64,000 nucleotides of DNA, taken from contig JADFUC010000277.1 in assembly GCA_019722365.1 (NCBI GenBank), positions 62,001 through 126,000 on the forward strand. The letters run 5' to 3'. The notes beneath the pieces were generated by a model, which was given only the letters and a program-made list of their open reading frames with translations, was not told where the DNA came from and ran no database searches. The DNA comes from Lithospermum erythrorhizon. Its lineage: Eukaryota; Streptophyta; Magnoliopsida; Boraginales; Boraginaceae. Made by a program: the position numbers and the translations under genes. Shown one piece after another: positions 24,956-36,589 of this stretch; positions within the stretch are counted from its first letter, which is position 1, and every line of letters starts with the position of its first letter.

Positions 24956-26284
24956 ATTAATTGCCCAATGGCTTAATAACTGGTAACATCGGACTCAAAC
25001 TTTTATAAGTAGGTCTTGGGTTCTATTTTCGTTGGAGATCAATTTTATCTGTATCAATTATTCTATTTTTTTTAGCACTTAATCTAACTAAGAAAATATT
25101 ATGAATTAATTTATGCCACACATAATGATACTCCCTCGTCCCTGTGGACCATATTGACAAAACAGAAAAACACCAAATCAGAGGGACAAATAATATACAT
25201 ATAATTTTGAAATGAGTTTACAAATATTTGACCTTAAAAATTTTAAGAAAACATTTAAAACTAGATAAAGAAGTTTTTCAATATTCAATGACTTGTGTTC
25301 ATCATCTATCGTATTGTTGTTTTGGAGTAATCGGTTTTAAAACATCTGATTGTTGAGCTCTTACAATGCAAATTTTAGACAAGTCTGATAATTTTGGTGC
25401 ATATTTAATTGAAGAAAGGGACCCATGGGTGGGGTCACGTGAGGGAGTGATGGTAAGGAGACCATGCATACAAAGTCTTTTAATACTCCCTGCTATCTTA
25501 ACATACCGTATAGAGACGGTATAATGAAACAGAAGCGTACGGACAGGGGGTGTGGAACAAATTAAAGGTCTTTAATGCGATCTGGTAGTTAGATTTGGTT
25601 ACCAACCAGATCACGTGATAGGGCTAACTCCAAATCATGGGGTCTTCTATTTTATTCATCTCCACATACAAAGATATATTTGGGGATTTTCTTAGATGAA
25701 ATCACCAAATTTAGCATAGTTACCATAAGTTTTAAATCTCAAAAAGTCGGTACTTATACCAAAATATGGGAGTATATAAGTTGAGTTAAACATTTATGGC
25801 TAGTCGTATTTTTCTTACAATATCTTGCTCAGCGTGCGTTTCTATGTAGTCTTTGAATTATCAGTTTGTTTTTGAGGCGTAGTCCTGTCCATTTATCATT
25901 TTTTAGATCGTATTAAATGTCTGATATCGTTTCGAATTTGATGCCACTTTAATTTTTTTACCCCAAGAAACACATATAACCATTGCATTTGAGGCTCGTG
26001 ATATGCACTTGTATGATTAAATGAAGGACAAATTAGTAATTACATATTTTGGAGGGAAAATCGATTACATAAAAACATAGGGCATACGTTAACATTGTTG
26101 TCACAGTATGTATCGGAATTGAAAATACTAAATTAAAAACCCCCGAATTGATTATACCTCGGGCAAATGGCCTTTGTGCCTGAAATCGATCTTGAGGACC
26201 AGCGCGAATCGATATCGGAAATGTTGGTGTGGAAGATAGTATTTGTTAGTGGGTAAGCTTAGAAGAATCACAGGGGAGAAGGTT
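24956..26284. other. AT-rich intergenic DNA, no gene seen
   Basis: One orphan Stowaway-like end (ACTCCCTCGTCCCTG at about 25132) and otherwise low-complexity DNA. No open frame with protein-like composition. Confidence 0.35.
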
Positions 26285-26490
26285 TGTGAGATGAAGCGGT
26301 CGGGGGTTCGTGGATGTCAATTTTGGGAGTGGATTGATGAACTGTATCTGTCGTGTCGGATGCATTTATGGTGAGAAGTTGGAGAGAAAGCGAGAGCGAG
26401 AAGTGGATTTTGGGAATGTTGATGGTGATTTGTGTGTCAATTGTAGTGTTTTTATTGTTTGGATTGGAGAATCGCTTGCAGTGCGAGTGT
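26285..26490 (+). pseudogene. Possible GRF-type zinc-finger protein relic
   Basis: One plus-strand frame reads SGVRGCQFWEWIDE at about 26298-26340, resembling the end of the plant GRF zinc finger (CxxFxWxDE). A shifted frame next to it gives a basic, helical stretch (EKLERKREREV) and a short hydrophobic end, which is the usual tail layout of small plant GRF proteins. The first zinc ligands are not visible and the frame is broken. The match is short. Confidence 0.3.
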
Positions 26491-27229
26491 AGTCAAATTA
26501 GATTCCAACCTTATCGTATTAGGCTGTAATGTTAGATTATTTTGAGATTAAAAATGTGCATTTTGTACTTTAAAACTCTTGTATTTTGATGTGTAGTGTT
26601 GTTTGCAATGGAATGAATGTTTTAAAAATGTTCTTCTTCTTCTTTTTGGTCATTGTACTGTTTTAATTGTCTTTCCATTTCTGTTACAAATCTCCCCTAA
26701 ATTATACCCCCTATACTATCGCTTAATACATGAGTCAATGACAGTCTAATTTGCAGAGGTAATTACAGTTAAAAAATATTTTTTAATGACAGAGATAAAA
26801 TAATGACAAAAAAAAGTGAGCGAAACATAATATTCCATCGCTCATTAGCGGTTCCGTTGACCAATTGTTTACACAACCAAGAATCATCAAAAGCTTCACC
26901 TACCACAAACCTAATTCATTTAAGTCCACAAAAACAAGCTACATTGGTCACATTTCACAAAAACTAGGCTATAATTGCCTCCATCAACAAACACACCCAC
27001 TTGCACTCACAGTTCTACATCTTCTACGGTGGATGATGGGGCCGAAAATGAAGCTTTTGTTTTCCACTTTCTTGCTTGTAGAAGATAGTGCGAGGTTGGG
27101 AATCGAGATCCGCCGTCGGATGGTGGGTTTTCGAGGGCCAGTCGGCATTATGACTACGCGCAGTCTTCTGATGAATTGCCGGCCCCGCTTCGCCCAAACC
27201 TTGAAAACTCCATCATGCTCTTGCTTCTT

Positions 27230-29474
27230 CTTAGCTTTCGGCTCCGATTATACCGGCTTCTTGCCGCTTTACTGCGGCGTCAGCATTGCGACATCTTTTG
27301 AATTGCTCACAGCGAAATTTCGTTTCCGATTTAAGGTATGGCGGGACTGGACTCTTTTTCGAATCTGAGGGGCCTCTTAGGGGTTCAAGAAAGTTGTTGC
27401 ATACAACAAACCAAGTGCTTAGGAGGAAATATGTGTGCACATATTTTCTTGGATCTTTGTTGTGCGCGTTGTACACCTATTGCATGCCTTTAAAGGCGTC
27501 CACTTCTAGTTGCCCTGAAACAGCGCGAGAAAGTCTTGTACAAAGTATGGAGCCACAAGCTATGTTTTGAGATTGTATTTCATACTTAGGGATCCAAAAG
27601 CTCTAGTGATGTATTCATGGATCTTTTTTTCTATATGCCTCGAGGTTTCGGCAACCGCCAGACAAAACGATACCGCTTCCATTTAAAAGGCTTCTTTTCA
27701 CGCTCCTCTTACATGCGGTGCTTGATTGTGTGTGTTAAATAAATTGTTCAACATGGTGATAATTGGTTGATCCTTTAACTTTATTATAAAAATATTGAAT
27801 GCATCTATCAATTATTCACCGGTGCAGTCAATTTGCTTGACATGAAATATAAATCTGCGTCATTTCCTTGGGATCTATCCTCTTGATGCCTAAATGCCCT
27901 GTGATCACATTTTTTAGTCGTTGCATCATGTATTCAAAGTACGCCTCATTGGCACCTTTTGCGAGGGTACGTAAATGCTGCATCATTTACTAGTATATGA
28001 ACCTATAGTTCGAGGGACTATAGTTAGCGGGGTATAGTTTAGGGTACGCCTGGTCGGTCATGAGTATCCATGAATTTGGTCCGCGGTCCATTCCGAGATC
28101 TTCACTACGGTGGTGAACCGTACCCAAGATTAGAGTGTTTTTCACTTAAACTTACGCCCATGCGATTGGAGAGATGTCATTGTCACCCATCAGACCCTTG
28201 GCTTGCTAAGTTGACATGCTTGAATGCTCCTTTCTAGAAGAAAATAAATCAACAGCATATGGAGTTTTTTGCAACCGGCCAAAATCATCGCCCAATGGGC
28301 ATGAAAACTTGCACATAAGCAGCGTTCAAATTTTTGCTCATGAAGCTTGGTGATGACAGTTGAACCGGACATAATGTCTAGCGTCTCATGGCGTAACTCC
28401 TGATCTAGCAGCTGGCGATTCGTTACCATTAGGTACCCGTCTGTTTGATTTACTGCTCACGTGTAATAAGTGGTTTGTTGGAAATCGATGAGGAATTGAT
28501 TCACTTTTTATTATGCCCGTTCTTGGCTTGATTGTGTATCAATTCGTTTACGGGTTGGTTAAATGAATTCTTTGGAACAGATGTTCACGCTTAGTAATTG
28601 TATATTACTAGTTTGGGAGTCGGTGTATTATATAACTTACTATTATACGAGCCTAAATCACGCACATTCGATGGCCGTTGGATTATATTTCATGAAATTA
28701 AACTACATATGCTAAATTGAGGTTGATTGTAATCGCGAATATTCTCAAAGAGATTTTTTACATTGATAATATAAAATAGAAATTGGATGAACCCGAATTA
28801 ATTAATTAGTCAATTGAATTAATTCGATGGTTAAAGATTGAAGCATTAGTAACTTGTTAGTTACTATTAACAACTTGATAGTGTTTGATTTTGCACTTAA
28901 CCGTTTAATTAAACTTAGCGAATTATTTCGTTAAGCTGTCGGTTGGGCTTTAGGTTTGACATATATAGAAAAACTTATTGGGTTTTTAAATCATAATGTT
29001 TTCATGGGAAATGAAAAACCGAAGCCTAACACCTCTCCTCTCCTCATCCTCCATATGGCGAAACATTCAAGGGGAAGAATTGAAAATTCTTCTCTTGATT
29101 TTCATCGATCGACCCGTGTTCTTAGAGACACAAATGTAGGATTCAACCTCTCACGGTGTCGCGACCAACTAGAACACTACATTGAAGTGCTCAAATTTGG
29201 AATTGAAAGGAGGCCGTGAAAGAATGTATTGATAGACTTCGTTGGCATCCTTTGTAAGTGCTGCGTTATTCATAATTGTTGATTATGTGAATTTTAGTTT
29301 AATTTATATCATTTTGAGGATCCGGGATGTATGAATTTGGTGTTTATCACAAATGAAATTCATACTAGATTCTAACATGGTTCTGCAATACCACATTCAA
29401 CTCATCATAAATGTCACCAATGAAACTCTTAAGACAATCGTTTGACTTTATTTACATACCTCTTGGCCAGCCAT
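27230..29474 (-). pseudogene. MULE transposase, C-terminal two thirds
   Basis: Downstream of the SIRE insertion the minus strand resumes with WLAKRYVNKVK and IGDIYDELNVVLQNHV (about 29474-29380). After the lone LTR it goes on with SGSTVITKLHEQKFER and LAGCKKL (28380-28250), then GSDGDNDISPIAWA (about 28195-28150), MDRGPNSW (about 28090) and AFNIFIIKLKDQPIITML (about 27815-27765). The C-terminal region VYNAHNKDPRKYVHTYF and PLRGPSDSKKSPVPPY lies at 27480-27330. This is the order of plant MuDR transposases, with the catalytic DDE region in the middle and a SWIM zinc finger near the end. The SWIM cysteines near 27530 are poorly kept. Many frameshifts; not functional. Confidence 0.75.
28442..29377 (+). 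repeat. Lone LTR inside the MULE transposase
   Basis: A 936-bp block starting TGTTTGATTTAC and ending AGATTCTAACA (TG...CA). A TATA-like GACATATATAG at about 28957 suggests plus orientation. MULE coding sequence lies on both sides, so this is an insertion. The flanking 5-mers (CCGTC and TGGTT) do not match, and about 20 transposase residues are missing at the junction, so a deletion probably removed one edge. Copia-type by its TGTTAG...CA look on the minus strand. Confidence 0.55.
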
Positions 29475-30812
29475 TGTTAGCCTAGATTGACACTTAGGGG
29501 TGGGCAAGGTTTTACGTTAAATTATTTACTTTTTCGAGTTTTAATTTAACAATGCGGAAATAAAAAATAATAGGAATATGTTCTAATGTGATAACCCGAT
29601 AACCTAAGCTCGAGAATGATTAGTCAACAATAAAACAACAAGATGATTAGTAATAATATAACGATGACTTGAAGTAAAGAGTAAGGAAGAAGAAATCTGA
29701 TACCACAGATATTAAGCGAGCCGGTTCCCTCTTGCTCGACCGTCGGCTTTCGACCTGAGTTTTTGGCAAAGATAACTAAGCGCTTAAGAGAAATGTTTGA
29801 TTACACACAAGCAACTTCTCTCAAGCCTATTATCAAACATAGCCTACACTAAATATTGACTACCGCTAAAGGTTTTGTTTCCAATCGGCCTAGATTGAGA
29901 CCAGCTTAATTCTTAGGATTTAATCTTTACTTTCGACCTAGAATAGTAACCACATGCTTCCACTTTAAGGATTTCACTCAAAACAATAAATGTTTGAGAA
30001 AGAATGAAATGTCACACAACTAGGAAGCTCTCAATAAAGATTATGAAGTAATAAATGTGAGAGTTATGACTTTTTGCCTTTTGCTTTTCAAAGAAATAAA
30101 TGCTCAGAAATTAGGTTTCAAATAGTTGCAAAAGTTATTTAGGTTTTGAAAAGAGGGGGCTTATATAGTGCACAAATTTTGAGTTGAAAAGTTGCCTGCA
30201 TCGTGACCCCATCGAGACCAGGGGGTCTCACAGGTGACCTCGATGGACCCGGGGCAGCGGCTATAAACCAGCTTCTGTGTAGACACTGCTCGAGAGTCGA
30301 GTCTCGTCATGGATATCGAGACCGAGGGGTCTCGAGAAGAGTCTCGTCATCGTGACCGAGACCCTCGAAGGGAGGTCTCGATGGTTCATAGTGTCAATTC
30401 CAAAATAACCGTCGTTTCAAGCTAATTCTCGGCAAGTACCCACCTTGATCATTTGTCTGAGACTTAACTATGAATCGATCTATACTTAAGATTTGAAACT
30501 TCACGGACCTTAGTTTTTTCAAACACAATTAAGTTTAAATGGCAAAAGTCTATACTCTACAAATTTAAAGCGACAAAATACTTAAAAGAGTTTCCTTACA
30601 AGCCTATAAAAAGAAGAACAGGCTCCTTGAAAGGCTTGGCGTTTGTTTTACGGCTAAATCAATGAGCCTCCGAACTTCCCGATCCATGATTTTAGCACTT
30701 GAACTCATTAGGGAATAAACCTGAATACATGTTCACTCGAAAACGGGATTAGTTCGATTAAACAATTTGTTATCTTCAAAAATAGGTTTGAATGGAATCC
30801 CATTATTCAACA
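29475..30812 (-). repeat. 3' LTR of the SIRE-type element
   Basis: On the plus strand it begins TGTTAGCCTAGATTGAC and ends TTATTCAACA. It matches 38553-39893 along its length, for example at GATAACCCGATAACCTAAGC and AGTCAACAATAAAA. In element orientation a TATA box (CACTATATAAGCCCCC, plus-strand 30157-30172) follows a cluster of CATCGAGACC-type repeats (30200-30390). Confidence 0.9.
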
Positions 30813-30830
30813 AACTCCCCCTTTTTGATG
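30813..30830 (-). promoter_or_regulatory. Polypurine tract of the SIRE-type element
   Basis: On the minus strand CATCAAAAAGGGGGAGTT ends directly at the TGTTGAA start of the LTR. This is the plus-strand primer site and fixes the element's orientation as minus. Confidence 0.85.
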
Positions 30831-31159
30831 ATAACAAATTGACTTATGCTAAGGGGAAGAAAATGTAAAACATAAAGCGACGCTCCCCCTCAACATAAGA
30901 TTCCCAAGGTTTTCTTATGAACAAAAACATCCATGGAAGATATAATCAATTGAGCGCAATATAATATAGCATAGCCTGCGATAGATAATAAAGAAACACC
31001 AACACAAGCTATTATATAAAAAAAAACATCAGCAGTGTGCATAAGAGAACTAAACATAAAACAAAACCAACAAAAGCATAAGTCTAAACATTACCCACTT
31101 TGAGATCATAAAGGGTATAAAAAACCGAAGTCATAAAAAGCGATCATAAACAACGTCAT

Positions 31160-32713
31160 AAATAAGCATAAACAAGACAATTGGTCCGAAGCCATCACCA
31201 GTCCCTTCAATTGATCTTGGACCTCGGCAGCTTGTCAAGAGATCATGACCATCGGCGTCTTTCATCGTCATCAAAGGATGTAGTCTTGATCCACGATCGG
31301 AGGCACCGCGTGTGTACTCGGACCACTAGCCTTGGTCCTATCGCGCCACCTCGGTCTCCTCATCATCCAAAGTCACCAAATACTTCTTGTGGGCCTTCAA
31401 CTTCTCATTACCATCTCCAAAACATGAATGGAATTTCATAATCCCTTTCACGTAATCTTTAAGCTTAGCATTTTCTTTGATGATAATCCACTTGATTCTC
31501 CTCGATGACTTGTTGCCTTCTAACAATGTCATTTAGTCTTGCCTAAATGGTCTTGAAATGTTTTACTCCTCACTTCGAGGGAGCCTCATCGCCACCATCA
31601 TCGTCGTATACCTCTACTACGTAAATGCATCGTCGTCGTCCATAGTAAATCACCGAGAGTCACCATTAAAATCGCTTCGTCCTGTCGTCGAAAACACCGG
31701 ATCCTCCAAGTCATCTACCTCCACTGAACCATTTCCTCCCCCATAAGTGTTTGGATGGCCTTTCTATCTTCACGGTTCGCGTCTTAGCTTCAGCTTCCCA
31801 CCCCAGAAAGTCGATTATTGGCGATATGCGATAGTGCGAGTCCGGAAGTCACTTATTGATTCGATGCGTTCCCCCAATTCTTGGCATACCCCTTGGAAAC
31901 ACCCTATCTCCTCCCCAAGATTCCATGATGTGTGTGATAAGCATCCCGTAAGGAAGGGTTGTCGCCTTCGTATTGCCCATCGAATGCCGCATATGGAAGG
32001 CAATGAAGAGTGGTAGATTTATCGTTAGCGGCAGAAAGAATTTAATAAGTCGGGGAGTTCGCTAACCGACTCGGTTCTATCCACGAGAACCCACGGGAAC
32101 CAAAGACTTGACACAAACGGTGTTCACAAACCTAGCTTCCCCCGTATACAAGTGCAAGCAGGAGAGCAATCAGCACCCCTTTGGCACCTATAACGTTTCA
32201 CAAACCCTGGGCCGTTGTTCAGCGGCTTGGTAAATCTTCCGCCGACTCGATCTCTTAAACCGGGCCACATATCCAGCATAACTTGCAAATCCATTTCCGA
32301 GACAACGAAATCATCCTAAAATTTCTCAACATACCGTAAGATCTACCACCAAACTCAACTTAATGTTCAAATTGTACTACTAGAAGTGTGAATAACCAGC
32401 GTATTTCATAAAAAGAAATAAACCCGATCCGGGAAGATATCGGAGGGGCTTACAAAAGAACTTCTCCCATTTAGAAATTTCACCAATTCCCGGAATGGGT
32501 ACCTCAAATCTCCTCCATCGTAGTAATAGCCATCAAGTATATTGGGTTTTGCCAAGTCTTCACTTTTCCTCCTCACAGGGGTAATTGGTTACGTTTTTAA
32601 TGGCACATTAGTTTGAGGAACTTCCACCTTGGTATAGTACGACTTGGTTTGAAGATTTTGGGTTTTGGGTCCTTGCCCTCTTTTTGGGTTGTTTGGTAGG
32701 GTTAGAAGCCATT
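31160..32713 (-). pseudogene. Extra (env-position) reading frame of the SIRE-type element
   Basis: After the pol end, a minus-strand ATG at 32713 starts MASNPTKQPKKRARTQNPK, a basic, probably nuclear-targeted start. Further down (about 31960-31870) the minus strand reads AFHMRHSMGNTKA and LPYGMLITHIMESWG. These resemble the putative plant transposon protein domain often found after pol in SIRE-type elements. The frame is broken at several points between these parts. I see no convincing signal peptide or fusion segment, so calling it an envelope is not justified; only the position is env-like. Confidence 0.5.
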
Positions 32714-32899
32714 TTTTTTGTGAGAAATTTGAATAGGGAATGGAGTTTAGGAGTTCAAAAAGAAGCTGATGCTTGTTTAATTGTAGAATTTGTGAATTTT
32801 TGATGAATTTGTGAAGGAAAGGGTTGAATGTGGTGGATTTGGTGAATTAGGGTTGAAATTTTTTGGAATTTTGGTTGAAATGAAGTGAAAAAAGCTTGG

Positions 32900-33190
32900 T
32901 ATGAAAATGGTATATATAGGCGAGTTCATGGGGGGCCCATTCGAGACCTAGGGGTCCCGATGAGGTCTCGATGGGGCAGTTTTACTGGTGGTTATAACCG
33001 CCATCGAGACCCATTCGAGAGGGGGGGTCTCGATGGGGTCTGATCAGACTGGGGTCTTTTTGTTCGAGACCTCATCGAGAGCATGGGGGTCTCGATGGGG
33101 TCTCGTGGCGGGGCTGATGAAGTCCTCGTCACGGCTTGATCGGGACTCGTATTCGGGACATGGGGGTCACGATGGGGTCACCGATCCCAG
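32900..33190 (-). promoter_or_regulatory. Internal LTR-like promoter module
   Basis: In minus orientation a cluster of CATCGAGACC and GGTCTCGATG words (33180-32930) is followed by a TATA box (CCTATATATACC, plus-strand 32909-32920) about 200 bp before the ATG at 32713. The LTRs show the same order: the same GAGACC repeat family, then a TATA box. Function is inferred from this layout. Confidence 0.5.
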
Positions 33191-33559
33191 CGCCACCGCA
33201 AAAAGACCATTCATACATCCTGAGCTCCACACAATCGCCCATCAATGATCCACAAATAAACTCTCAAAACAACCCGAAGCACATCCAATCAAAACAAACA
33301 ACCAACATCCCCAGATCACGATATCTTGACAATGACAGCATGATCGCCAATCACAATATCCAACGCCCAGCCTCGACCTTGATCCGATCACGACCATTTT
33401 TTGGACAATTTCGTCATTTGGCTCATCATCCCCCGATATAACAATATAGACATAATTTTTTGGCTTACGTAGCATGCAACAACATACAAGATGAAGATGG
33501 CACTGATAAAGAAGTAAAATTACTAGAAGATCAAGCATCCTGGCTACCGCGCCTAATCA

Positions 33560-34860
33560 CGGTTAAATGATCCTACGGTAGTGGTTTGGTGAAGATGTCC
33601 ATAAGTTGACCATTGTCCCACAGGCTTGAGATCAATGTTTCCTTTTTGCACATGGTCCGGATGAAGTGGCCAATTTCAATGCTTAGTCGCTTGAGTGTTG
33701 CAGTTCTTAGCGATATTTATGGCAGCTTGTGTTGTCACGTAATCACAGGAACTTGTTCATATTTGATCCAGAAATCCTCCGAGGTTTATTTCATCAAAGC
33801 ACTTGAAAATGACACAATTCCCGACACTTTACATATTCGGCCTCCGCCGTTGACAATGCAACCTTATTTTCTTCTTTTAACTGAGCCAATGAGGTGAGGC
33901 TATGTCCTAAGTGGCATGTCTGACTTGTACTCTTTCTATCGAGTGTGCGTCCCGCGAAAATCCGCGTCAGTATCCCACTTAAGTTCAGCTCTTTGCTCAT
34001 ATTTGGATGCAAGCCCATAGTCAATTGTCACTTTTCGCGTACCCGGAAAGGATCTTACTTCCGACTTTTTAAGATGAGACTCTTTGGGACATGCTTGAAA
34101 GCGACACCTGTGTGCGGCAAACATAATACTCGGGTCTAGAGCGGTAAGATAAAGAAGGCTACCAATCATACCTCGATATTTTTATCTGGCACTAGTACGC
34201 CTTTCGTCCTTATAAAAGCTTTGTTGATGTCGACATGGGAGTTCCGATCACTTTGCATCTTCCGTCGAATTTCTTTATGAGTTCTTTCGAGAACTTGCTT
34301 TGGCTTATGAATATGCAGATACAGTTATTTTACTTGGAGTCGAGGAAAGAAATTCAATTCTCACGTCATGCTCGTCTAGAACTCCTTTGTCATCGTTTAG
34401 CAAATTATTCACCCGACAAATCGTGTGGGCTTGAAAATAATATCATCGACATAAATTTGAACTACTATGAGATGTTTGCCACTTGGTTTAAGGAAAAGCG
34501 TGGAGTCCCGGCTTACTTCTTAGAACCAGTCGCTGACTAAATGTATTGCTTAACCTGCATGCAGAAGCTCACAGGTGCTTGTTTTTTAAACTTAAATAAA
34601 GTGCTCTATCTAGTTTGAAAGCGTGATGAGGATAGTTAGGATAAATCAAAACCGAGGAGGTTGTTTTACAAAAACTTCCTAAATCGAAACCATTTAGAAG
34701 CTTGGCTTTTGACATCCATTTGGTGTAGTTTGAAATCCATGTATTTATGAAGGCTAGGAGCTTTAATAGAATGGATTCCAACCCTAGCCACCGAGACAAA
34801 AGTTTCATCAAGGCTCGACTCCTTCGACTTGATTATAACCTTGAGCAACAAGGCGACTTT
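33560..34860 (-). pseudogene. Copia reverse transcriptase and RNase H (decayed)
   Basis: On the minus strand LDETFVSVAR and YMDFKLHQMDVKS (34830-34700) match the start of the copia RT. FDLSQL/PNYPHHAFKLDRAL follows at about 34640-34600. MIGSLLYLTA and FQACPKESHL (34169-34070) and DRKSTSQTCHLGHSL then ALSTAEAEYV (33940-33820) are the RNase H part. DIFTKPL (about 33595) marks the end of pol. Stops and small deletions separate these segments. Confidence 0.8.
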
Positions 34861-35649
34861 TTGTTACTAAAAGCAACACCGGTTTAGTCAAGTTTATTTC
34901 TAAAAAGCCCATTTAGTCCCAGTAATGGTTTTACATCAAAGGTTTTTCAACTAAATGCAGAAAAAAACTTTGCATCTTTCAAATTGTTCAAGTTCTTTTT
35001 TATAGATAAAATCCAATCCGGATCTTCAGAGCTTGTTTAATATTAAGAGGCATACTTTGAGATACAAAAGCAACATGGAGTGAGGAAACATTATTTAGAG
35101 AGGATCGAGTAGTTACCCCGCTTTGAGATATCACCAAGAATGAGATCCGGGGGGATGATTCTTATTGATTCTCGTCTCCCCTAGGAAGATCTTAAATTGT
35201 GTCCGCCCATGGAGATAATCATCCACATCTTACTTGGTCCACGATGATTGTGGTTGCTCCCCCCATAATTGATGCTTCCTCGTTTGATGCTTGGTTTTGA
35301 GGCTCATCAATTCTTTGAGAATTCCCATCCACATTAACACCTAATGAATCATCCTCATCTAATACAACTTTCTCAACAAACGGATTAGATTCATCAAAGT
35401 TAACATGAATAGATTCTTGCACTTAGGTGATCCTTTTTATTGTAGATGATATATGCTTACTAGATTTTAGAATAACCAAGAAAGATTGCCTCATTAGATT
35501 TAAATCAAATTTACCCCAATCTATCTTTGGTGTTTAGAATAAAGCATTTACATCAAAAACTTTAAAGTAATCCAATACGGGGATATACTTACCATACAAA
35601 GCTGCGTAAAGAATTGCTATATTCGAGAATAAGGTCTTAGAAATACCCG

Positions 35650-36130
35650 GTTGATGGTGTAGCACGCGGTGTCCACGGCATGTCCCCAAAAGTACTTTGG
35701 CAAGTTGTGCTCATTCAACATGGTGCGACTCATTTCTTGAATAGTCCTATTCTTTCGCTCCTGACTCCATTTGTTGAGGTGACGGTGCCGAGAAAAGTTG
35801 TATTGGATTCCATCTCCCAGCAGCTTACATCGAACTCCTGCATTTCGAACTCACCTCCGTGATACTCCTTATGGCCTTGATTTTGGAATCCCTTTTTCGT
35901 TCCGCGGCCTTTCCTACAACTTAGCAAACTCTTTAAGCGCGCTCACTTTTTATTAGCAAGGCCAATTACCCAGAGGTAAACCTCGAATGTCGTCCCACAC
36001 AATAACAAAAACATATTTGAGCCACCTAAACTCACCGATATCCGCCTACTTAAACAAGTCCATATGTAGCAAATCAAGCATGGTTTGGCCGAAACAGATT
36101 TAAAGCTTAGCAGCGATTTATGCATTTTCG
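35650..36130 (-). pseudogene. Copia integrase (decayed)
   Basis: The minus strand reads KSVSAKPCL...SLGGSNMFLLL and VYLWVIGLANKK (36100-35943), parallel to the copia integrase core (HxDLxGP...SLGGxRY...YSRxTWVxFLxxK). Then NQGHKEYHGGEFEMQEF and TNGVRSER (about 35880-35740) correspond to the IRSDHGGEF and QNGVxER signatures. The catalytic region is damaged. Confidence 0.75.
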
Positions 36131-36589
36131 ATTGACATGCGTCGCAAAGTTTAACCTTTTATATGAGAGATTAGGTAGGCCTGCTTGTGTGAGTTTTTAT
36201 CTACCCGATTTAAGATAACATTTCAATACTAGCATGGCCTGACCGTCGATGCCACAAACTCACGTCATCATGTACCACATTCATGCAAATATTACTACAA
36301 GCTTCAAGCGAGATCCAAAATTAACATAATACACATTATTCGTCGATAACCATGTCTGACAAATGAAGATGAAGCTTTGAAATAATACACTTATGTTTTT
36401 GGCTTAACTTGCTTAATCATTTTCACACAATTGGCTCAGCGCTTAGCAAATTAAACTTCACGCCATCAACAAGTAAAAAGTATTTTAATTTGGAAACAAC
36501 CTTTCTTACCAATACATCCTTTTACACAGGATTTTGGCGGTTTCGTTGTTTAGAACTTTCGTTTCAACGCTTTGTTTCGAGCTTTAAAG

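Noticed and set aside
31160..32713. Possible viral envelope gene in the SIRE-type element
   Set aside because: No signal peptide, fusion-like segment or transmembrane anchor could be read; only the position after pol is env-like.
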